In this document: positions 1-4,214 of the stretch, one piece after another | How positions within the stretch are numbered: the stretch's first letter is position 1 | Layout: every line of letters begins with the position of its first letter | Assembly (NCBI GenBank): GCA_009783975.1 | Contig: WRCL01000164.1 | Coordinates: 1 to 5,382, forward strand | Length of the DNA: 5,382 nucleotides | Reading direction: 5' to 3' | DNA from: Micrococcales bacterium | Lineage (GTDB): Bacteria; Actinomycetota; Actinomycetes; Actinomycetales; Cellulomonadaceae | Notes under the pieces: generated by a model | What the model was told of the DNA's origin: nothing | Database searches by the model: none | The model's input: the letters and a program-made list of their open reading frames with translations, nothing else | Position numbers and translations under genes: made by a program

Positions 1-1
1 C

Positions 2-364
2 CACTATCTGGGAGCTTTTTCTATCCCACCGGACAGCCCCGAGGCTCTTGCGTACCTCGACGCGGTCGACCATGCACAGTCGACCACCCCGGAACGGCCC
101 AGCATCGTCAACGGGCAGATCGCCGCCGCGATCCGCGGCGAGATCGGCAACAGCCAGTTCACCACACGGACCGCCCGGTCCGAGCTGTTCATCAACCCGC
201 TGATGGAGATCTACTTCTCCTTCGACCTCGAAGGCCTCGCCCAGAACGTCGGGTACCTCGACGCTCTCGCCGACACCCGAACCCGTTCCCAGGTCGCTCT
301 GGCGATCGAGGCATACCGCTACGACAACGTCGAGCTCCGCGCTCCGCGCCCCTTCCCCCACTGA
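2..364 (+). CDS. C-terminal part of a conserved hypothetical protein (DUF1152-like), truncated by the window edge
   Basis: The frame is open from the first base of the window and ends at TGA 362-364, leaving 120 residues and no start. The sequence reads like a folded enzyme-type C-terminus: an acidic helix (PDSPEALAYLDAVDHA), a conserved-looking stretch ERPSIVNGQIAAAIRGEIG, then RTARSELFINPLMEIYF, and an end in RAPRPFPH. From memory, the PSIVN...RTRGSELxINPLMxLY pattern is that of the DUF1152 family, whose function is unknown to me. This is recognition by eye, not a search. Codon third positions are mostly G or C, as expected for a real high-GC gene. No signal peptide or membrane segment is visible in the part present. 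The gene runs toward the degraded region at 365-843 and is followed by no obvious terminator. Confidence 0.75.
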   Translation, partial: HYLGAFSIPPDSPEALAYLDAVDHAQSTTPERPSIVNGQIAAAIRGEIGNSQFTTRTARSELFINPLMEIYFSFDLEGLAQNVGYLDALADTRTRSQVALAIEAYRYDNVELRAPRPFPH

Positions 365-391
365 GCCACCAACCGGCAAACCGCGAGACGG

Positions 392-489
392 CTAGAACAG
401 CCCGAGCTGGTCGATGAGGCGCTGTGTGGCAGGTCACCGGCAGCAAGCACGGCCTCGATCTCGGCCTCTCCGCGTGCCCACCGGGTCAT
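392..489 (-). pseudogene. Remnant of a small HEPN-like protein gene with most of the middle missing
   Basis: An ATG at 489-487 (minus) opens a frame that begins MTRWARGEAEIEAVLAAGDL. From memory this resembles the start of small actinobacterial hypothetical proteins of HEPN type. After about 20 residues the frame loses sense and runs on over the end of the neighbouring + strand gene, stopping at 319-321. In another minus frame of the same stretch, residues ATQRLIDQLGLF end at TAG 394-392, which looks like a natural C-terminus. The simplest reading is one gene that lost its central part and its frame, leaving both ends. The ATG overlaps the TGA of the preceding minus-strand frame (ATGA, 489-486), the usual arrangement of a translationally coupled pair. 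The identification is tentative; the existence of coding remnants is better supported than the family name. Confidence 0.35.
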
Positions 490-546
490 GGCGCCGCCTG
501 GGTGTCACGGTCGAGCACGACGGTGAACGGCGAGACCCTGACCTGG
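486..546 (-). pseudogene. C-terminal tail of an unidentified gene upstream of the HEPN-like remnant
   Basis: The minus frame reads ...VRVSPFTVVLDRDTQAAP and stops at TGA 488-486, which overlaps the next ATG by four bases. Above roughly base 546 the same frame runs opposite the recognisable VapC sequence on the + strand, so only the last 20 or so residues can belong to this gene. The rest was presumably lost when the VapC fragment came to lie next to it. In HEPN toxin-antitoxin pairs the partner is often a small nucleotidyltransferase encoded just upstream, but this tail is too short to show that. The right boundary is an estimate. Confidence 0.25.
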
Positions 547-548
547 GG

Positions 549-843
549 GTGATGCTCCACGAGCTGCGCTATGGCGTCGAGCTGTTGCCCGTCGGGCGCA
601 GGCGCGCGGACCTGTCGGCGCAGATCGACCAGATGCTGGCCGCGATGCCGGTGCTCGCCTACGACGCGACGGCGGCCCAAGACCACGGCGTGCTACGTGC
701 CCAAGCCCGGGCCGACGGTCGAGAACCGAGCGCGGAATACGGCCAGATCGCCGCCCGCTCGGGTCCACGGCGGCATCGTCGCCACCGGCAACACCTCAGA
801 CTTCGCCCACCTCGGCGTCGAGCTCGTCGACCCCTGGGCCTGA
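549..843 (+). pseudogene. VapC-type PIN-domain toxin pseudogene, N-terminus missing and frameshifted
   Basis: The + frame starting at a codon ending before 549 reads ELRYGVELLPVGRRR, then VLAYDATAAQDHGVLRAQARADGREPSAEYGQIAA up to about base 752. The match then moves to the next frame, reading ARVHGGIVATGNTSDFAHL and ending in VELVDPWA at TGA 841-843. This is the order of a VapC ribonuclease: central Glu-containing ELRYGV helix, the SxxDxxIAA segment, and the C-terminal VATxNxxDF...DPW. Three lesions are visible. The N-terminal DTNV-type segment with the first catalytic Asp is absent. A net +1 frame change (two bases lost or one gained) lies near 750. The Asp expected in the third motif is Tyr (SAEYGQIAA). 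A working PIN nuclease needs these acidic residues, so the product would be inactive even without the frameshift. No VapB antitoxin gene is seen nearby. Confidence 0.8.
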
Positions 844-845
844 CG

Positions 846-919
846 TGACGTTGATATCGACGTCGTCGGGGTAGACTACAGATTCGTAGTCGGCGACGGT
901 GACGTCGATATCAACGTCA
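846..919. repeat. Perfect 19-bp inverted repeat upstream of hipB (paired operator)
   Basis: TGACGTTGATATCGACGTC at 846-864 is the exact reverse complement of 901-919. Each arm is itself a near-palindrome centred on GATATC with one mismatched pair (852/859 on the left). The two centres, near 855.5 and 909.5, are 54 bp apart, about five helical turns, so proteins bound at both would sit on the same face of the DNA. Between them lies a smaller inverted repeat, GACTAC (874-879) and GTAGTC (886-891). HipB and related Xre antitoxins are known to repress their own operons through paired palindromes, which makes this the likely HipB/HipBA operator. Binding is inferred, not shown. Confidence 0.8.
851..877 (+). 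promoter_or_regulatory. Candidate hipBA promoter
   Basis: A TTGATA at 851-856 could serve as -35 and a TAGACT at 872-877 as -10 (fits the TANNNT pattern). The spacing is 15 bp, shorter than ideal. The -35 lies inside the left operator arm, and the right arm lies downstream of the expected start of transcription near 884, so a repressor on either arm would block initiation or clearance. This is a consensus match only. Confidence 0.4.
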
Positions 920-924
920 GGAGG
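919..924 (+). promoter_or_regulatory. Ribosome binding site of hipB
   Basis: AGGAGG ends six bases before the GTG at 931, which decides that start over the in-frame GTG at 925 (no spacing) and the later GTG at 946. Its first base is also the last base of the right operator arm, so operator and ribosome site abut. Confidence 0.75.
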
Positions 925-930
925 GTGTGG

Positions 931-1164
931 GTGTACTCGGGGACGGTGTCCAGCCCGCAGTCGTTGGGGCGGATCTTGCAGCAGGCGCGGTTGGTCGCTG
1001 GGCTCTCGCAGCGCGAGCTCGCGCAGCGTCTGGGCACCACGCAGCGGTACGTGTGGGAGATGGAGGCGGGCAAACCGTCGATCTTCGTCGACCGGTTGTT
1101 CGCGGCGATGCGCGAGACGGGGATGGAGCTGACGGCGACGATCGCCCCGGACACCCGTGGCTGA
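931..1164 (+). CDS. hipB: HipB-like antitoxin and autorepressor, Xre-family helix-turn-helix
   Basis: The protein has 77 residues from GTG 931. A short N-terminal tail leads into an HTH_3/Xre domain at about residues 12-60, with the classic pattern GLSQRELAQRLGTTQRYVWEMEAGK at roughly 24-48 (turn and recognition helix). The end, ETGMELTATIAP, resembles the short C-terminal strand of HipB proteins. The expected role is to form a dimer that binds HipA and keeps it inactive, and to repress the operon by binding the paired palindromes at 846-919. The start is chosen by the AGGAGG six bases upstream. The last eight bases overlap the start of hipA, a typical antitoxin-first arrangement allowing translational coupling. 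No lesion is visible. The family call is firm; operator binding is inferred from position and symmetry. Confidence 0.94.
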   Translation: MYSGTVSSPQSLGRILQQARLVAGLSQRELAQRLGTTQRYVWEMEAGKPSIFVDRLFAAMRETGMELTATIAPDTRG

Positions 1165-2404
1165 GCGGACCGCCGCCGACCTCGTCGTCGAGCTGTACGG
1201 GACGCAGGTGGCGACACTGGTCGGCACGGCGCGGACCTTTGACGTCGTCGCCCACGCCGACGGGCTGGCCCGGTTCGGGCTGGACTCGACGATCATGTCG
1301 GTCGCCGCGCCGCTGGCGGCCGTCGCCCCACGCGGCACCGCCGCCCGGCGCCGCAACGTCTTCGCCGAGCTGCTGCCCGAGGCCCGGACGCTCGCCCGCA
1401 TGGCGGCCGACGCCGGTGTGGCCGACGACGACGTCATCGGGCTGCTGCGCGCCTACGGCCGTGACGTGGCCGGGGCGCTGCAGGTGTGGGACCCCGACCA
1501 CCCCGGTGAGTCCAAGGTGCCAGGCACCGAACCGCTGACCGCCGAGCAGGTTGCTGTGCTGCTCGTCCACGTCAGCGACAACCCCCTGGCCAACCGCCGC
1601 CCCGGGGGCAAGACGTCACTGGCGGGCGTGCAGGACAAGCTCGTCCTGGTGCGCCAGGACCGCCGGTGGGCCCGCGCGCTGGACGGGTTCCCCTCGACGC
1701 ACATCCTCAAACCGTCGACCACCGGACCCACCGCCTTGTACGACGAGGAGTACGGCGCCCGCCTGGCCCGCGCTGTGGGCCTGGCCGACCACGAGACGTG
1801 GATCGACACGTTCGCCGGGGTCGAGGCCTTGGTCGTCGAACGGTTCGACCGTGACCCGGCGGTCGCTGGCGGCCGGGTCCACCAAGAAGACTTCAACCAG
1901 GCCCTCGGTGCGTCGGGCAACAGCAAGTACCAGCGGTACGGGCACAAGGTGTCCTTGGCCAAGGTCGCCGCGGTCCTGGCTCGTACCGACCCAGGTGGGG
2001 GGTCGTCACGGCGCCTGCTGGCGATGGCGACGTTCGCCGCTGCGGTGGGCAACCTCGACCTGCACGCGAAGAACCTGTCATTGCTCCACCCGCTGGGGTC
2101 GCCGGCAGTGCTCGCCCCGGCCTACGACGTCGTCCCGCTCGTCCACCAGCCCAACGACGGGGAGATGGCCATGGCCATCGACGGGGAGTACCGGCACGCC
2201 GCGCTCACCCGCGCCCACCTCGTCGCCGAAGGTGAGTCCTGGGGCCTGCCTGACGCCGCAGACACCGTCGACCAGACGCTTGACGCCCTCGCCGCCGCGG
2301 TGAGCACCGAACGTCCCCACCGCGACGCCTGGCCCGACCTGGCGGCCGACCTGGCCCGTTTCACCACGAACCTCGCCCACGGCCGCCGCGCCGGCGCCGA
2401 CTGA
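1157..2404 (+). CDS. hipA: HipA-like serine/threonine kinase toxin
   Basis: The 415 residues match the whole HipA layout. An N-terminal beta-rich domain (about 1-110) is followed by the kinase core. Visible landmarks are SLAGVQDK at 154-161, where Ser154 lines up with the autophosphorylated Ser150 of E. coli HipA; HILKP at 182-186 with the ATP-contacting Lys185; VERFDR at 227-232; HQEDFNQALG at 242-251; the catalytic loop GNLDLHAKN at 298-306 with Asp301; and AYDVVP at 322-327 with the Mg-binding Asp324. All key residues are present, so it is probably active. E. coli HipA phosphorylates glutamyl-tRNA synthetase and halts translation; other HipA kinases hit other targets, so the substrate here is unknown. 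The GTG start at 1157 lies inside hipB and has only a weak ribosome site, consistent with coupling. The gene ends one base before the hairpin repeat at 2405 and is convergent with the binding-protein gene. Confidence 0.96.
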   Translation: MAERTAADLVVELYGTQVATLVGTARTFDVVAHADGLARFGLDSTIMSVAAPLAAVAPRGTAARRRNVFAELLPEARTLARMAADAGVADDDVIGLLRAYGRDVAGALQVWDPDHPGESKVPGTEPLTAEQVAVLLVHVSDNPLANRRPGGKTSLAGVQDKLVLVRQDRRWARALDGFPSTHILKPSTTGPTALYDEEYGARLARAVGLADHETWIDTFAGVEALVVERFDRDPAVAGGRVHQEDFNQALGASGNSKYQRYGHKVSLAKVAAVLARTDPGGGSSRRLLAMATFAAAVGNLDLHAKNLSLLHPLGSPAVLAPAYDVVPLVHQPNDGEMAMAIDGEYRHAALTRAHLVAEGESWGLPDAADTVDQTLDALAAAVSTERPHRDAWPDLAADLARFTTNLAHGRRAGAD

Positions 2405-2538
2405 CAGACGGTTCCTACGTCTGCGCCCGCTCATCGGTGAGGGCTGGGCCCACGTGCGCCCGAAGCGCTCAGGGGCCGACGGCGGGCTGGGACCACATCG
2501 CCGCCACCTCGCTGACCAGGCAGGACATAGGAACCGTC
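2405..2538. repeat. REPIN-like inverted pair of small hairpins between convergent genes
   Basis: GACGGTTCCTA at 2407-2417 is the exact reverse complement of 2528-2538. The match continues inward with one mismatch to GTC (2419-2421 with 2524-2526). Each half also folds alone: CAGACG-GTTCCTA-CGTCTG at 2405-2423, and GGAC (2523-2526) with GTCC (2536-2539) around the reverse complement of the same loop. The minus-strand text of the right half begins GGGGACGGTTCCTATGTCC, and a GGGGAC-type head is common in REP sequences mobilised by RAYT transposases. The 100-odd bases between hold only a weak nested pair, GCCCGC 2425-2430 with GCGGGC 2482-2487. There is no T-tract, so it is not a canonical intrinsic terminator, though it may still reduce read-through between hipA and the facing gene. 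It could instead be a tiny non-autonomous transposable element; I see no target duplication. Confidence 0.6.
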
Positions 2539-2551
2539 CCCATTGTCTTTG

Positions 2552-4159
2552 CTAGCTGGTCAGGGCGAGGGCGCCGTAGCGGAACTTGCCGGAGGCGTCG
2601 AGGGTGCGTTCGACACCGGCGACGTTCGTGCCGGTGACGGCGACCTGGGTGCCTTGCAGGTACGGCAGGGTGGGCAGCGCGGCGGCGAGGTCGGCCTGGA
2701 GCCCGGCGAGCAGCTCGGCGCGTTCGGTGGGATCGGCGGCTGCGCGCTGGGCGGCGAGCTGGTCGACGATCTCGGGGTCGGAGAAGTGGTTGGCGACGAA
2801 GCTGTCCGGGGCGAAGAACGGGGTGAGGTAGTTGTCGGCGTCGCAGTAGTCGGGGAACCAGCCCAGCTGGTAGGCGGGGTACAGGTCGGCGCGGCGGTCG
2901 GCGGAGAACACGGCCCACTCGGCGGTCGCGAGCTTGACGCGGAACAGCCCACCGGCCTCCAGCTGGCCTTTGATCAGGGCGTACTCGTCGGCCGACGACG
3001 GGCCGTAGTGGTCAGAGGTGTACTGCACGGTCAAGGCGACGGGGGTTGGGACTTCTGCCTCGGCGAGCACAGCCGTCGCCTGGTCCAGCGACGACCCGCC
3101 AGTGCCGTCGCCGTACAGCTCCTCCAGGACGCTCGTCGCACCGGTGACACCGGCAGGCACATAGGAGTACAGGGGGACGAACGTGCCGTTGTACACGTGG
3201 TCTGACAGTGCCTCACGGTCGATGAGGTGCGCGACGGCCTGGCGCACAGCCAGGGCCTTGGCTGGGTCGTCGTCGTCGGTGCCCGCGCCGAACGGCTGGG
3301 AGTCGAGGTTGAACACGAGGTAGCGGATCTCGCCGGCCGGGCTCTGCACGACCCGCACATGGTCGTCTTTGCGCACGTCGTTGAGGTCAGCCAGGGACAG
3401 CCCGCGGTAGGCGACGTGGACGACACCTTGCTGCACATCACGTTTGAGGCTTGACGAGCGGGCGTAGTAGCTGACGTTGACGCGTTCGGTCCGTGGCGCG
3501 TCGAGCATCCCCTTGTACTGCGGGTTCGCCCGGTACGAGACTGTCTCGTTGAGGTGGAAGCTTGTGATCGTGTACGGCCCGGCGAACGCCTTGCCGCTGA
3601 CGATCTCGTGGTCGGGTGTCAGCGCCGTGGCCGAAAAAACCTCCTCGTCGACGACCGGCCCTGCCGGAGACGCGAGGACCTGTGCGAACGTCTGGTCGTA
3701 GTCGGTCTTGAGGTGGAACACCACCGTGAGGTCGTTGACGAGCTCAGTGCGGTCGAGGTTGGCCAGCAGCGCTGAGGGGCCGTTGGGGTCCTTGATCTCC
3801 AGCTGGCGGTCAAAGCTGAACTTCACGTCCGAGGCGGTCAGGGCGTGGCCGTTGGCGAACACCAGGTCCGGTTTGAGCGTGACGGTGAACTCGGTCGGCG
3901 TCGTGAACTGCGCCGACGCGGCGATATCAGGTTCAGGGTCGGCGCTGCCGTAGGCGGTGTTCATCAAGAACGGGTAGACCTGGTTCATCACCGTGAACGA
4001 ACCAGTGTCGTACGACCCTGCCGGGTCCAGCCCGGTGACCTTGTCGGTCGTGCCGATCGTCAGCGTGGTCTCGTCGGGGCTCTGGGTGCACCCCGTGGTG
4101 CCGGCGAGGGTGAGCGCAGCCAGGAGCACCACAGCTGTGGCCCGGGTGCGTGCTGTCAT
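2552..4159 (-). CDS. ABC-transporter substrate-binding lipoprotein, family 5 (oligopeptide/dipeptide type)
   Basis: The protein has 535 residues, the usual size for the SBP_bac_5 family. Residues 1-23 are a lipoprotein-type signal (RTR, then a hydrophobic run VVLLAALTLAG) ending before Cys24. The lipobox is unusual, with TTG rather than L-A/S-G before the Cys. Family landmarks follow in order: TLTIGTTDKVTGLDP near 32-46, a DLVFANGHALTASDVKFSFDR-type segment at 98-118, FAGPYTITSF at 192-201, VRQAVAHLIDREAL at 305-318, LGWFPDYCDADNYLTPFF at 432-449, and a C-terminal LPYLQGTQVAV near 498-508. Such proteins capture peptides or similar small solutes outside the membrane and deliver them to a permease; the ligand cannot be read here. 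Permease and ATPase genes are not in the window. The ATG at 4159 is preferred over upstream starts because of the signal peptide and the GGGAGG seven bases before it. TAG is at 2554-2552. Confidence 0.93.
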   Translation of the reverse strand: MTARTRATAVVLLAALTLAGTTGCTQSPDETTLTIGTTDKVTGLDPAGSYDTGSFTVMNQVYPFLMNTAYGSADPEPDIAASAQFTTPTEFTVTLKPDLVFANGHALTASDVKFSFDRQLEIKDPNGPSALLANLDRTELVNDLTVVFHLKTDYDQTFAQVLASPAGPVVDEEVFSATALTPDHEIVSGKAFAGPYTITSFHLNETVSYRANPQYKGMLDAPRTERVNVSYYARSSSLKRDVQQGVVHVAYRGLSLADLNDVRKDDHVRVVQSPAGEIRYLVFNLDSQPFGAGTDDDDPAKALAVRQAVAHLIDREALSDHVYNGTFVPLYSYVPAGVTGATSVLEELYGDGTGGSSLDQATAVLAEAEVPTPVALTVQYTSDHYGPSSADEYALIKGQLEAGGLFRVKLATAEWAVFSADRRADLYPAYQLGWFPDYCDADNYLTPFFAPDSFVANHFSDPEIVDQLAAQRAAADPTERAELLAGLQADLAAALPTLPYLQGTQVAVTGTNVAGVERTLDASGKFRYGALALTS

Positions 4160-4166
4160 GTCAGGT

Positions 4167-4172
4167 CCTCCC
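4167..4172 (-). promoter_or_regulatory. Ribosome binding site of the substrate-binding lipoprotein gene
   Basis: The minus strand reads GGGAGG, then seven bases, then ATG at 4159. This excludes the longer reading of the frame from 4333, which would place 58 residues without lipoprotein character before the signal peptide and run over the end of the upstream gene. No convincing promoter is seen in the 55-base gap 4160-4214, so the gene is probably transcribed from upstream. Confidence 0.75.
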
Positions 4173-4214
4173 AGGGCTGGTCGTGCGCCCAGTCTTGCAC
4201 GCATCGACGTCCAG

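Noticed and set aside
846..919. The inverted repeat as a transposon end pair or recombination attachment site
   Set aside because: Only about 36 bases lie between the arms, the arms are internally palindromic, and they sit exactly on promoter and ribosome-site positions, all of which favour an operator.
796..1570. Minus-strand open frames across the hipB/hipA start and operator
   Set aside because: They run through the operator palindrome and opposite well-identified hipB and hipA; low-complexity Arg/Ala/Pro content typical of GC-rich shadows.
2405..2423. Rho-independent terminator directly after hipA
   Set aside because: The hairpin has only a 6-bp stem and is followed by TGCGCCCGC rather than a run of T; it is better explained as half of the repeat pair.
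2543..3205. Long + strand open frame of 220 codons opposite the binding-protein gene
   Set aside because: Its composition (Gly/Val/Glu-rich, no family pattern) is that of the antisense of a high-GC gene; the minus frame has a signal peptide, ribosome site and clear family landmarks.
4183..4206. Small stem (CGTGC ... GCACG) between the two minus-strand genes as a terminator or regulator
   Set aside because: Five base pairs with a ten-base loop is within chance for this composition and lacks a T-tract.
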